Source: CBDFGQ01 sp965247295 (GTDB lineage Bacteria > Chloroflexota > Dehalococcoidia > Lucifugimonadales > JAGWBF01). From it: a stretch of 64,000 nt of DNA. The translations under genes and the position numbers were made by a program. The stretch spans positions 124,001 to 188,000 of the forward strand of contig CBDFGQ010000007.1 of assembly GCA_965247295.1 (NCBI GenBank). The letters run 5' to 3'. Below, piece by piece: positions 15,953-24,287 of this stretch. The first letter of the stretch is position 1; every line of letters begins with the position of its first letter. The notes below the pieces were generated by a model. The model was given only the letters and a program-made list of their open reading frames with translations. It made no database searches and had not been told where the DNA came from.

Positions 15953-17032
15953 TTGCGTCATTACGAGGTTGTAGTCGTCTTAAGTCCCATAATGTCACCG
16001 GAGGAATCCTCCGGCGCCTGGGATCAGATCAAGCAAGTAGTATCTGAGCACGGGGGAGAGATCACCCAAGAGGAGCAGTGGGGAACGAGGAGGCTGGCAT
16101 ATCCCATTAGGAAGGCTGGGCAGACCTTTCTGGAGGGCAACTATCTCCTGACACGGTTCAGCACCGACACTCTCGTCCCACGAGAACTGGAATCTTACCT
16201 GAGGCTTTCGGAGAACGTCCTTAGATACCTTGTGGTGAGGTCCGGGCCTCCCCCACCTAAACCGGCGCCGGCCCAGGCAGTTGCTGTGGCCGAGGTGCAA
16301 GAGGCCGGAGTGAGTGGGGTTGTGGCGGCTGAAGAGGCGGTACCTGAATCCGCGGAGGCCGTGGTAGAGGAAGCGTCCCAGGCTGCGGTGGCCGCGGAAT
16401 CTGAGACCCCTGAGGTAGTGGCGGCGGAGATGGGAGAGGCGGAAGCGTCCGTCTCCGAGGTGGTGGAATCGGGTGAGGTAGAGACGATAGTTGCCGAGAT
16501 AGAGGAGCCCGAGGCCCCGTCTGCGGTAGAGGTGGAAGAGCCGGAATCGGCTGAGACGATAGTTGACGAGGTAGAGGAACCCGAGGCCCCATCGGCGGTA
16601 GAGGTGGAAGAGCCGGAATCGGCTGAGACGATAGTTGCCGAGGTAAAGGAGCCCGAGGCTCCGTCGGCGGTAGAGGTGGAAGAGCCGGAATCGGCTGAGA
16701 CGATAGTTGCCGAGGTAGAGGAGCCCGAGGCCCCATCGGCGGTAGAGGTGGAAGAGCCGGAATCGGCTGAGACGATAGTTGCCGAGATCGAGGAGCCCGA
16801 GGCCCCGTCTGCGATAGAGGTGGAAGAGCCGGAATCGGCTGAGACGATAGTTGACGAGGTAGAGGAGCCCGAGGCCCCATCGGCGGTAGCGGTGGAAGAG
16901 CCGGAATCGGCTGAGACGATAGTTGCCGAGGTAGAGGAGCCCGAGGCCGACGAAGATGCTGTTACGTCTGAACCCCAGACTGTGGATGCCCCGGCACCGG
17001 ATGACGAGGAACCGCGGGAGAGGGAAGGCTGA
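15953..17032 (+). CDS. rpsF: 30S ribosomal protein S6 with acidic tandem-repeat extension
   Basis: Residues 1-95 from TTG 15953 are an ordinary S6 (RHYEVVVVLSPIMSPEE, WGTRRLAYPIRKAGQTFLEG, LENVLRYLVVR-like end), which binds 16S rRNA with S18. TTG 15953 is preferred because GAGGAG lies six bases upstream and S6 proteins begin with RHYE; an earlier in-frame TTG is at 15935. The rest, about 265 residues, is an Ala/Val/Glu/Pro-rich acidic tail. It contains six full copies and one half copy of a 24-residue unit (ETIVAEVEEPEAPSAV followed by EVEEPESA), encoded by 72-base repeats at 16481-16948. Short acidic S6 tails are known, but this length is exceptional. The operon continues with ssb and rpsR. 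Confidence 0.93.
   Translation: MRHYEVVVVLSPIMSPEESSGAWDQIKQVVSEHGGEITQEEQWGTRRLAYPIRKAGQTFLEGNYLLTRFSTDTLVPRELESYLRLSENVLRYLVVRSGPPPPKPAPAQAVAVAEVQEAGVSGVVAAEEAVPESAEAVVEEASQAAVAAESETPEVVAAEMGEAEASVSEVVESGEVETIVAEIEEPEAPSAVEVEEPESAETIVDEVEEPEAPSAVEVEEPESAETIVAEVKEPEAPSAVEVEEPESAETIVAEVEEPEAPSAVEVEEPESAETIVAEIEEPEAPSAIEVEEPESAETIVDEVEEPEAPSAVAVEEPESAETIVAEVEEPEADEDAVTSEPQTVDAPAPDDEEPREREG
16481..16948 (+). repeat. 72-bp tandem repeat (6.5 copies) inside rpsF
   Basis: Unit starts at 16481, 16553, 16625, 16697, 16769, 16841 and 16913 (half unit). Copies differ by a few bases, mostly alternating GCC/GAC (Ala/Asp) and ATA, ATC or GTA (Ile/Val) at fixed positions. The period is a multiple of three, so copy-number changes keep the frame. 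Confidence 0.95.
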
Positions 17033-17035
17033 GCC

Positions 17036-17443
17036 ATGACAATGAACAAGATGATGGTCATCGGGAACCTGGGGAGGGACCCGGAGATGCGGTACACACC
17101 CAACGGCCAGGCGGTAACCAATTTCACCGTCGCCACCAACTACAAGTATACGACGGCCGAAGGTGAGAGCCGGGAAGAGACGGAATGGTTCAGGGTTTCT
17201 GCGTGGGGCAGGCTGGCGGAGACCTGCAATCAGTACCTTTCCAGGGGCCGTAAGGTCTACGTGGAAGGGAGGCTGCGGAGCCGCACCTACGAGACGCGCG
17301 AGGGCGAAACGCGCTTTGTCAATGAGATCACTGCCAACGATGTCCGGTTTATAGATACCGCCGGCGCCAAGGGGGAGGAGATTCCCGCTGATATGGAGCA
17401 GCCCGGGGGTACCGAATTGGAAGCCAATGACCTTCCTTTCTAG
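17036..17443 (+). CDS. ssb: Single-stranded DNA-binding protein
   Basis: SSB, which coats single-stranded DNA in replication and repair. The OB-fold covers residues 1-110 (NKMMVIGNLGRDPEMRYTPNGQAV, TEWFRVSAWGRLAETCNQYL, KVYVEGRLRSRTYE), then a short linker and the acidic C-terminal tail ending NDLPF, the SSB-Ct peptide that recruits partner proteins. The length of 135 is normal. ATG 17036 is 3 bases after the rpsF stop; a second ATG at 17042 is possible. The order rpsF-ssb-rpsR is the standard bacterial arrangement. Confidence 0.96.
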   Translation: MTMNKMMVIGNLGRDPEMRYTPNGQAVTNFTVATNYKYTTAEGESREETEWFRVSAWGRLAETCNQYLSRGRKVYVEGRLRSRTYETREGETRFVNEITANDVRFIDTAGAKGEEIPADMEQPGGTELEANDLPF

Positions 17444-17476
17444 ATTCGTTACACTTTCGGAGGTGAGACTTCTGCC

Positions 17477-17770
17477 ATGGTAAGCCGCACACGTAGGGAT
17501 AACAAAGGAGGAACCGGAAGGCCGCGCGGCAGGGGCCGATTCGTGCACAGGCGCAGGGTGTGTCAGTTCTGCGTGGAGAAATCAAAGGTTATCGATTACA
17601 AGCAAACTGGCGGCTTCCGAAGATTCATTTCAGATAGGTGCAAGATAGAGCCGAGGAGAAAGACGGGCGTCTGTGCGCCGCACCAGCGTGACCTGTCCCT
17701 GGCAATTAAACGGGCCAGGCACCTGGCCCTGTTACCCTTTACACCGGCCCATATCCGCATGACGGTGTAG
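17477..17770 (+). CDS. rpsR: 30S ribosomal protein S18
   Basis: Small-subunit protein S18, partner of S6. The 97 residues have a basic N-terminus, then RRRVCQFCVEKSKVIDYKQT, RRFISDRCKIEPRRKTGVCA and the conserved end HQRDLSLAIKRARHLALLPF. The four Cys (CxxC, RC, VC) correspond to the zinc-binding C+ form of S18. ATG 17477 with GGAGGTGA about 10 bases upstream. The rplI gene that often follows is absent. Confidence 0.96.
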   Translation: MVSRTRRDNKGGTGRPRGRGRFVHRRRVCQFCVEKSKVIDYKQTGGFRRFISDRCKIEPRRKTGVCAPHQRDLSLAIKRARHLALLPFTPAHIRMTV

Positions 17771-17882
17771 GCGAGCCCAAACCAACGGAAGGCTGACCCG
17801 AGCGAGTTTTGGTAGCCAGTCCCCCTTCTTTTTATCTCACTTATCCCTCCGTACAGCCAGATGGAGCCCAGGGGTTATCGGC

Positions 17883-19040
17883 ATGACATCCTCGCGGAAT
17901 AGACACACTCCTCCGCAGCAGCCCTCCGATCGAAGGATGCGCGGTGGAAAGGCACAGCGCGGCGATCGTCGGATGCAGCGACCTCGTGACGAGAGGACGC
18001 GGCGGCGGCAGCGCATTGTGGTCACCGTTGGGGTAGTGATCCTTCTCATTGTTGTGGGAATAGTGAGTTTTGGATACTACATCGAGTTTATCGCGCCACC
18101 CAAAGTGCTAGCGGCCCGTGTAGGGGATACCCGTTATACCCAGGGGGACCTGGTAAAAAGGACCCGGATGCTCCAGTCGGCCGCCGTAGCCTTGGGTCAG
18201 CCCTTTGACCTGGGGAAAGCACCGTTTGAGGTGCTTATGGACATGGCCGAGGCTGAGATCATTCGCCGCTTCGCTTCCGAGTACAACCTACACGTTTCTG
18301 AGGGCGACATCGAAGCCAGGTTGGCGCAGATGTTTTATCCCGAGATACCGGAGGACCAGGAGGCGCCGTCGGGCCAGGTCGAGCGAGAATTCAGGGAGAA
18401 TTACCTGTCCTTTTTGACCAGGAGTCACCTATCGGAAGGCGATCACAAGCAGATTGTGGAGGAAGGTCTGTACAGGATCCAGATGCGGGAGAGACTGGGT
18501 GAGCAGATCCCGTCCATAGCCGAGCAGGTGGAGCTCCATTGGATAAAGCTCCCATCGGGCATACAACAGGCGGGCGCGGAGCGTGTTAACATTTTACCCG
18601 AAGATGTGGCCAAGCTCCTCAAGGAAGAGGACTTCGCCGCCGTGGCCCGGCAAGTAAATACGGACCGAAGGTACTCTGACCGCAAAGGTTACGTGGGCTG
18701 GGTGCCCAAAGGCGCCTTCCTTGACCTGGATGGCCACCTATTCGGCTCCGAGGATATTGAGCCCCTCCCCCACTCCCAGATAAGTGGCGGAATCTTTTCT
18801 CAGGAAGGGACCTATTTCCTTAAGGTGACGGGCGGTCCTGAAGCCCGGGAGATATCGGACATCATGAGGGAGCGGCTCAAGGACACGGTCCTTAAGAACT
18901 GGCTTCAAGAAAAGAGTCGGATAGGGGGTGATGAGGGGTGGATGGAGGTCAACTTCGACAGCGAAATCTATAGCTGGGTGCTCAAGAAGGTCAGGGAGGC
19001 CGCTCCGCCCGCTACCCCAACGCCGGCCGGCCGGGGCTAA
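17883..19040 (+). CDS. SurA/PpiC-like membrane-anchored foldase
   Basis: 385-residue predicted peptidyl-prolyl isomerase-type chaperone. The N-terminus is a basic cytoplasmic segment of about 42 residues, followed by one TM helix (IVVTVGVVILLIVVGIVSFGYY), so the body is extracytoplasmic. Residues 75-200 resemble the SurA N-terminal domain (GDTRYTQGDLVKRTRML, YNLHVSEGDIEARL). Residues 215-335 look like a parvulin domain (VELHWIKLP, LKEEDFAAVARQVNTD, GYVGWVPKGAF). It lies between rpsR and hom on the same strand. Whether the isomerase site is active is uncertain. Confidence 0.75.
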   Translation: MTSSRNRHTPPQQPSDRRMRGGKAQRGDRRMQRPRDERTRRRQRIVVTVGVVILLIVVGIVSFGYYIEFIAPPKVLAARVGDTRYTQGDLVKRTRMLQSAAVALGQPFDLGKAPFEVLMDMAEAEIIRRFASEYNLHVSEGDIEARLAQMFYPEIPEDQEAPSGQVEREFRENYLSFLTRSHLSEGDHKQIVEEGLYRIQMRERLGEQIPSIAEQVELHWIKLPSGIQQAGAERVNILPEDVAKLLKEEDFAAVARQVNTDRRYSDRKGYVGWVPKGAFLDLDGHLFGSEDIEPLPHSQISGGIFSQEGTYFLKVTGGPEAREISDIMRERLKDTVLKNWLQEKSRIGGDEGWMEVNFDSEIYSWVLKKVREAAPPATPTPAGRG

Positions 19041-19046
19041 GCGCAG

Positions 19047-20357
19047 TTGGAAGGTCCCCCAGAAATCGGGGTCGGCCTTATGGGCCTTGGCGTAGTTGGT
19101 GGAGGGGTAGCCCTTGCCCTGCTGGACCCCCCTAGCTCCTTGGCGCGGAAGTTGAATTGTCCCCTCAGCCTGAAGAAGGTGCTGATTAGAGATGCGGCCA
19201 GGCGTCGCACCCTATCGGTGCCGCCGGGCCTGGTGACTACCGACGCCTCAGAGATTCTCGCCGACCCCGAGATAAATTTAGTGGTGGAGGTAATCGGGGG
19301 TGAGGAACCGGCGGTCCACTATATCAAGGAAGCCCTCACCAGGGGTAAGCATGTGGTCACCGCCAACAAGGAGGTCATGGCCAAGCACGGCACCGAGCTT
19401 ATACGCCTCGCCGCATCAAAGGGGGTTCACCTGCTATTCGAGGCCAGCGTCGGTGGCGGTATTCCTATAGTTGGCCCCCTTACGCAGGACCTCCTGGCTA
19501 ACGACATACGTTCGATCCACGCCATTATCAACGGCACCACTAACTACATCCTCACCCGGATGGACAGGGATAGGATAGACTTTGCCGACGCCCTGAAAGA
19601 GGCGCAGGAGAAGGGTTACGCCGAGGCCGACCCCGCCAACGATATAGACGGAACAGACGCGGCCTACAAGCTGGCAATTCTGGCGACCCTCGCCTTTCAC
19701 TTCAGGATCGACGCCGACGACGTGTACCGGGAGGGGATCTCTCGCCTGCGGAGCCGGGACTTCCGCTATGCCCATGAGTTGGGCTATGCTATCAAGCTGC
19801 TGGCCATAGCTGGGCGCGAAGGGGAAACAATCTGGGTCAGAGTCCACCCCTGTCTCATTCCAGAGGACCACATGCTGGCCAAAGTGGATGGGGTGTATAA
19901 TGCGGTCGAGGTAGAAGGCGACCCTATGGGCCGGGTACTGTTTCACGGCCTGGGCGCGGGTCGGGAACCAACCACCAGTGCCGTGATGGGCGACGTGGTA
20001 GAGATAGCCAGGAAGCTTGGTTGTGGGAGCAGGCCTGGATCTCCACCGAGGCTCAGCTGTTCCCTTTCCATCGGGACCATGGCTGGTCTGGAGAGCCGAT
20101 TTTATTTGCGGTTGAATGTGGCCGACAGGGCCGGAGTCCTGGCTCAGATAGGAGCGGTCCTCGGGGAGCACAATATCAGCATCGCGTCGGTAATCCAGAA
20201 GGACACGGACCCGATGACCCAGTCGGCGGAGATCGTGGTAACGACCCATCCTGCACGAGAGGACGCGATGCAGCGTTCCCTCAAGCATATGGAAGGCCTG
20301 GATGTGGTCCGGCAGGTCGATAATTTGGTACGCATAGAAGAGTGGCCCGACCATTGA
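19047..20357 (+). CDS. hom: Homoserine dehydrogenase
   Basis: NAD(P)-dependent reduction of aspartate semialdehyde to homoserine, the branch to Thr and Met. Nucleotide-binding GLMGLGVVGGGVA lies at residues 10-22, followed by EVIGGEEPAVHYIKEAL, TANKEVMAKHG, the catalytic region FEASVGGGIPI, NGTTNYILTRM and KGYAEADPANDIDGTDAAYK. A C-terminal ACT domain (residues about 350-430, RAGVLAQIGAVLGEHNISIA) suggests feedback by threonine. The start is TTG 19047, six bases after the foldase stop; the family's N-terminus supports it. thrC follows directly. Confidence 0.95.
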   Translation: MEGPPEIGVGLMGLGVVGGGVALALLDPPSSLARKLNCPLSLKKVLIRDAARRRTLSVPPGLVTTDASEILADPEINLVVEVIGGEEPAVHYIKEALTRGKHVVTANKEVMAKHGTELIRLAASKGVHLLFEASVGGGIPIVGPLTQDLLANDIRSIHAIINGTTNYILTRMDRDRIDFADALKEAQEKGYAEADPANDIDGTDAAYKLAILATLAFHFRIDADDVYREGISRLRSRDFRYAHELGYAIKLLAIAGREGETIWVRVHPCLIPEDHMLAKVDGVYNAVEVEGDPMGRVLFHGLGAGREPTTSAVMGDVVEIARKLGCGSRPGSPPRLSCSLSIGTMAGLESRFYLRLNVADRAGVLAQIGAVLGEHNISIASVIQKDTDPMTQSAEIVVTTHPAREDAMQRSLKHMEGLDVVRQVDNLVRIEEWPDH

Positions 20358-20408
20358 AATTTGGGGTTACGCCGCAGATCATTAACCCCTCCGGCAGATG
20401 GAGATATT

Positions 20409-21491
20409 ATGGGCCATGGAATTTTAGAAAAGTATAAGCGTTATCTGCCCGTCAATAGTGCCACTCCCATGATAACCCTTGGGGAGGGCAACACCCCCCT
20501 TGTCATTTCCAGCAGACTGGGGAAGGAGCTGGACTGCGACGAACTCTATTTTAAGCTGGAGGGTTGTAACCCTACGGGGTCATTTAAAGATAGGGGAATG
20601 GTGGTTGCCACGGCCAAGGCCCTGGAGGCGGGGAGCAAGGCCATAATGTGTGCGTCCACGGGTAATACGAGTGCATCCGCAGCGGCCTACGGTGGCCGCT
20701 GTAACATTTCCACCATGGTACTGGTGCCCAAGGGAGACGTGGCCACAGGGAAGCTGGCTCAAGCCATGGCCTATGGCGCTAAGGTTGTGGCCGTTAACGG
20801 CTCCTTTGACCAGGCGCTTAGTGTCGTGCGTACCTATACCCAGCGCCATCCCGTAACGTTGGTGAACTCGGTAAATCCCTACAGGCTGGAAGGGCAGAAG
20901 ACGGCTGCCTTCGAAATCGTAGAATCTCTGGGGGATGCCCCGGACTACGTCTTCATCCCCGTAGGCAATGCGGGGAACATTACGGCTTACTGGAGGGGCT
21001 TCGTAGAGTATCATGACCTTGGCTTTGCCCGCCAGACTCCCAGCATGATGGGCTTCCAGGCCGAGGGGGCCGCCCCTATCGTGTTGGGCCATCCCGTCGC
21101 CAGTCCCACGACCGTTGCCTCGGCCATTCGTATAGGAAATCCTGCCAGCTGGAAGGGCGCCCTGGCTGCCAGAGACGAGTCAGGGGGCGTGATAGAGACG
21201 GTCAGCGATGAGGAAATACTCGCCGCCTACAGGCTCCTCGCCACCCATGAGGGTATCTTCTGCGAGCCTGCCTCCGCCGCCTCTCTGGCCGGGTTAATGA
21301 AGCTCAGGTCGCGGGGCTTGAGCCTAGCCAAGCGGCGTGTTGTGTGTATAATAACTGGGACAGGCCTCAAGGACCCGGAACTGGCGGCAGATGCCCTTCG
21401 GTCGGAGATCGTCGAGGTAAGCCCCGATATAGAGGAGGTAGAGGCGGCGCTGATGGTGCCCGATTCCCAGGAAGGCCAGCTGGATGGTTGA
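20409..21491 (+). CDS. thrC: Threonine synthase
   Basis: PLP-dependent conversion of phosphohomoserine to threonine. Motifs: TLGEGNTPLV near residue 21, the PLP lysine in NPTGSFKDRGM, STGNTSASAAAYGGR, PVGNAGNITAYWRGF and the C-terminal EPASAASLAGL. I place the start at ATG 20409 with GGAGAT before it; the frame extends upstream to 20361, but that leader is not family-like. No homoserine kinase gene is present between hom and thrC. The end overlaps folE by eight bases. Confidence 0.95.
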   Translation: MGHGILEKYKRYLPVNSATPMITLGEGNTPLVISSRLGKELDCDELYFKLEGCNPTGSFKDRGMVVATAKALEAGSKAIMCASTGNTSASAAAYGGRCNISTMVLVPKGDVATGKLAQAMAYGAKVVAVNGSFDQALSVVRTYTQRHPVTLVNSVNPYRLEGQKTAAFEIVESLGDAPDYVFIPVGNAGNITAYWRGFVEYHDLGFARQTPSMMGFQAEGAAPIVLGHPVASPTTVASAIRIGNPASWKGALAARDESGGVIETVSDEEILAAYRLLATHEGIFCEPASAASLAGLMKLRSRGLSLAKRRVVCIITGTGLKDPELAADALRSEIVEVSPDIEEVEAALMVPDSQEGQLDG

Positions 21492-22056
21492 CGAGGGCGA
21501 TATTCGGCCTGCTGTTTCCACGATTCTCCATGCCATAGGTGACGATCCAAGTAGAGAGGGCCTGCGAGATACCCCGCGGCGCGTGGCCCAGATGTATCGT
21601 GAGCTGTTCTCCGGTATCGGAGTGGACCCCCGGTCGGCCCTGGACACTATCTTCGAGGGAGAGGACCGCCGGGATGAGATCGTTATCGTTCGGGATGTGC
21701 CATTCTTCTCCATGTGTGAGCATCACATGCTGCCCTTCGTCGGTACGGCCCACATGGGCTATCTACCGGATGGCAAGATCGCCGGGGCAAGCAAGCTCGC
21801 AAGGGCACTGGAAGTGGTCGCTCGGCGGCTCCAGCTACAGGAGCGGATGACCGGCCAGGTCGCCGACGCTATCCATGAGGTGCTGAGGCCGGATGGGGCG
21901 GTAGTAATCATTGAGGCCGAGCATCTTTGCATGTCCATGAGGGGTGTAAAGACAAAGGGAAGCCATATCGTGACCTCGGCTATCCGTGGGCCCTTCGCCA
22001 AGAGCGGCATCGGCAGGGGCGAGCTACTGGCCCTACTGCAGAGGGGTGTAAGTTGA
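21484..22056 (+). CDS. folE: GTP cyclohydrolase I
   Basis: Zinc enzyme making dihydroneopterin triphosphate from GTP, first step of tetrahydrofolate synthesis. The 190 residues include DDPSREGLRDTPRRVA, the zinc Cys and His in SMCEHHMLPF, GYLPDGKIAGASKLAR, QVADAIHEVLRPDG and the second zinc Cys in EAEHLCMSMRGV. ATG 21484 overlaps the thrC end by eight bases, implying coupled translation. Confidence 0.97.
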   Translation: MVDEGDIRPAVSTILHAIGDDPSREGLRDTPRRVAQMYRELFSGIGVDPRSALDTIFEGEDRRDEIVIVRDVPFFSMCEHHMLPFVGTAHMGYLPDGKIAGASKLARALEVVARRLQLQERMTGQVADAIHEVLRPDGAVVIIEAEHLCMSMRGVKTKGSHIVTSAIRGPFAKSGIGRGELLALLQRGVS

Positions 22057-23036
22057 GTCGCCTGACCCGCCTCGATTCCTACGAGGGAGCGGAGAAACAG
22101 TGGCGGCAACTCCTCTCGTCCAGCGCCGTGGATACGTTGTTTACCACCCCGGAATGGCAGAGAATATGGTGGGAGCAGTTTGGGCAGGGCTCGGAGATGC
22201 TCCTGCTCTGCCTGAAGAATGGGAACGACATTGAGGGAATAGCTCCCCTGGCACGCCGAGACGGTACAATAACCTTCATCGGTGGCCAGGACCTGTGCGA
22301 CTACAGCGACTTTCTGGTGTATCGCGGGGCGGAGTCCCGGTTTTATCCAACGTTGTTAGACCACCTGGACGGCGAGAAGTGGGAAACCATCGAGCTATTT
22401 TCCCTCCAGGAGAGCTCCCCCACGCTGGTGTACCTCCCGGAGCTGGCCAGGGAACGCGGCTACTCTGTGGACGTGCAGGAGGAGGACGTGGCCCCGGGCC
22501 TGAGCCTACCGGACACGTGGGACGCGTACCTGCAAGGTCTATCCAAGAAGGACCGCCATGAGCTGCGACGCAAGTTTCGTCGCCTCTGCTCGTCGGCGGA
22601 GAAGTTCCGTTATTACAGTGTGTCGGACCCCGTAGAGGTTGAAAAGAGCCTTGCCGACTTCTTTCGCCTCATGAGGTATAGCAAGGAGGATAAGCACCGT
22701 TTTCTGACCGAGGATAGAGAGCGGTTCTTCAGGAACATTGCCATGGAGATGGCCGGCGCCGGCATCCTTAAGCTGTTCTTTCTCGAGATCTCAGAAGAGC
22801 GGGTCGCCACGGCCCTGTGTTTTGACTATGGTCAGTCGAGGTTTCTTTATAACAGTGGGTTTGACCCCGCTTACGGCTACTACAGCGTGGGGGTGCTTCT
22901 GAAAGCTTTGTGCGTGAAGGGCGCCATCGAAGATGGCCTGGCCTACTTCGACTTTCTCCGTGGTGCCGAACCCTACAAGTACGATTTGGGCGCGAAGGAT
23001 ACTACCGTGTATCACATGCTCGTGAGGCGAAATTGA
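22053..23036 (+). CDS. BioF2/FemAB-like GNAT acyltransferase
   Basis: 327-residue protein with two GNAT-like halves, of the BioF2-like acetyltransferase (CelD/FemAB-related) class. N-terminal features: TLFTTPEWQRIWWEQFG and GIAPLARRDGTITFIGG. The C-terminal acyltransferase half has SKKDRHELRRKFRRL, FFLEISEERVATALCFDYG, YNSGFDPAYGYYSVGVLL and YFDFLRGAEPYKYDLGA. Such proteins often transfer an acyl or aminoacyl group in polysaccharide or cell-wall synthesis; the substrate here is unknown. TTG 22053 overlaps the folE stop (TTGA) behind GAGGGG. The end overlaps the next gene the same way, so folE, this gene and the glycosyltransferase are translationally linked. Confidence 0.75.
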   Translation: MSRLTRLDSYEGAEKQWRQLLSSSAVDTLFTTPEWQRIWWEQFGQGSEMLLLCLKNGNDIEGIAPLARRDGTITFIGGQDLCDYSDFLVYRGAESRFYPTLLDHLDGEKWETIELFSLQESSPTLVYLPELARERGYSVDVQEEDVAPGLSLPDTWDAYLQGLSKKDRHELRRKFRRLCSSAEKFRYYSVSDPVEVEKSLADFFRLMRYSKEDKHRFLTEDRERFFRNIAMEMAGAGILKLFFLEISEERVATALCFDYGQSRFLYNSGFDPAYGYYSVGVLLKALCVKGAIEDGLAYFDFLRGAEPYKYDLGAKDTTVYHMLVRRN

Positions 23037-24226
23037 ATGTAAGCAAGGTGGCAGTGATCAGCCTGCACACCTGTCCTCTGGCCGTCCTGGGTGAGGGCAA
23101 GGCCGGGGGCATGAACGTATACGTAAAGGAACTCTCCAGACAATTGGGGGGCATGGGAATAGAGGTAGATATCTTTACCCGCTGCCACAGCCACTCTGAG
23201 GGTGAAGCCGAAGAGCTGGACACGAACGTACGGGTGGTCCATCTCAAGGCGGGACCTCCCGAGGCGGAGATTGGAACCTTACATTCCTACTTGGAGACTT
23301 TTCTGGAGGCGCTACGTCGCTTTAGCCACGATGATGGCCGGGATTACGACCTGGTGCATTCCCACTACTGGCTCTCGGGGTGGGTGGGAAGTAAGGCATC
23401 CGCCAGCTGGGACGTACCCCATGTGGTAACCTTTCACACGCTGGCACAGATAAAGATGCAGGCCAAGGCGGGGGAAGGGGAGTCTCCCCTCAGATCAAGA
23501 ATAGAGGGTGAGCTCATGGCCTCGGCTCGGCTGATCGTAGCATCAAGCCCGAATGAGAAGGAGGCCATGGTGCGCCTTTATGGCGCTCCAGAGGAACGGA
23601 TCCAGGTTGTGCCATGCGGGGTAGACCTCTCCCTTTTCAGGCCACTGGATGCGAGGGAGGCGCGGCGAGAGCTGGGGTTGAACGGCGAAAAGATTGTGCT
23701 CTACGTAGGCCGGGTAGAGCCCATCAAAGGGCTGGACCTACTTTTGCACAGTGCAGCTATAATGGACCGGAAGTCATTAAAGGTAATGGTAATAGGCGGT
23801 GACCTTGCACGTGAAACGGAGGTTAATCGCCTCAAGGGACTGGCGCACGAACTGGGCATAGAGGAGAATCTGGAATTCGTGGGTGTCGTGGACCAGCGCC
23901 ACCTACCCCTTTATTACAGTGCCGCCGATGTTTGCGCGGTGCCTTCCTATTACGAAAGCTTTGGTCTGGTGGCTCTTGAGGCCCTGGCCTGTGGGCTACC
24001 TGTCGTCGCGTCGAGGGTCGGAGGACTGCCGGCGGTGGTCCAGCACGGGCGTACGGGCTACTTGCTGTCGTGGCGTTGCCCGGAGCCCTTCGCCGACTCC
24101 CTGGAGGTGGTCCTTTCCAACAATGGGCTGCGAAAAAGCATGAGCCTGGCAGCCCGGGAGCGGGCCGAAGGGATGGGCTGGGAGTTGGTAGCAGCGGAGA
24201 TCTGCGGCCTGTACAGCTCTCTCTGA
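23033..24226 (+). CDS. MshA-like family 4 glycosyltransferase
   Basis: GT-B glycosyltransferase of family GT4, about 397 residues, with the N-terminal signature of MshA/sucrose-phosphate-synthase-type enzymes: VAVISLHTCPL, GGMNVYVKELSRQL, VHSHYWLSGWVG, TFHTLAQIKMQAK and RSRIEGE. The nucleotide-sugar half has VPCGVDLSLFRPL, LYVGRVEPIKGLDLLL and the EX7E element in PSYYESFGLVALEALACGLP. In MshA a Lys binding the inositol phosphate sits in a GPxEGLxKxxL segment; here the matching stretch reads GPPEAEIGTLHSYL, so the acceptor may differ. TTG 23033 overlaps the stop of the acyltransferase gene. MshB-like and MshD-like genes lie within 3 kb. Confidence 0.85.
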   Translation: MNVSKVAVISLHTCPLAVLGEGKAGGMNVYVKELSRQLGGMGIEVDIFTRCHSHSEGEAEELDTNVRVVHLKAGPPEAEIGTLHSYLETFLEALRRFSHDDGRDYDLVHSHYWLSGWVGSKASASWDVPHVVTFHTLAQIKMQAKAGEGESPLRSRIEGELMASARLIVASSPNEKEAMVRLYGAPEERIQVVPCGVDLSLFRPLDAREARRELGLNGEKIVLYVGRVEPIKGLDLLLHSAAIMDRKSLKVMVIGGDLARETEVNRLKGLAHELGIEENLEFVGVVDQRHLPLYYSAADVCAVPSYYESFGLVALEALACGLPVVASRVGGLPAVVQHGRTGYLLSWRCPEPFADSLEVVLSNNGLRKSMSLAARERAEGMGWELVAAEICGLYSSL

Positions 24227-24287
24227 AGGCTCGTACCTGTGAGCCTGATAGTCGAAGTCTGCCGCGTCAGCGGCGAGTAGCGGTCGT

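Noticed and set aside
16481..16948. Regularly spaced 72-base repeats that could suggest CRISPR
   Set aside because: Units are directly adjacent with no unique spacers, in frame and coding inside rpsF.
15995..17548. A 517-codon open frame on the minus strand, and others opposite the rpsF repeats
   Set aside because: It is the mirror of the repetitive rpsF tail; GC-rich repeats keep antisense frames open. S6, SSB and S18 on the plus strand are clear.
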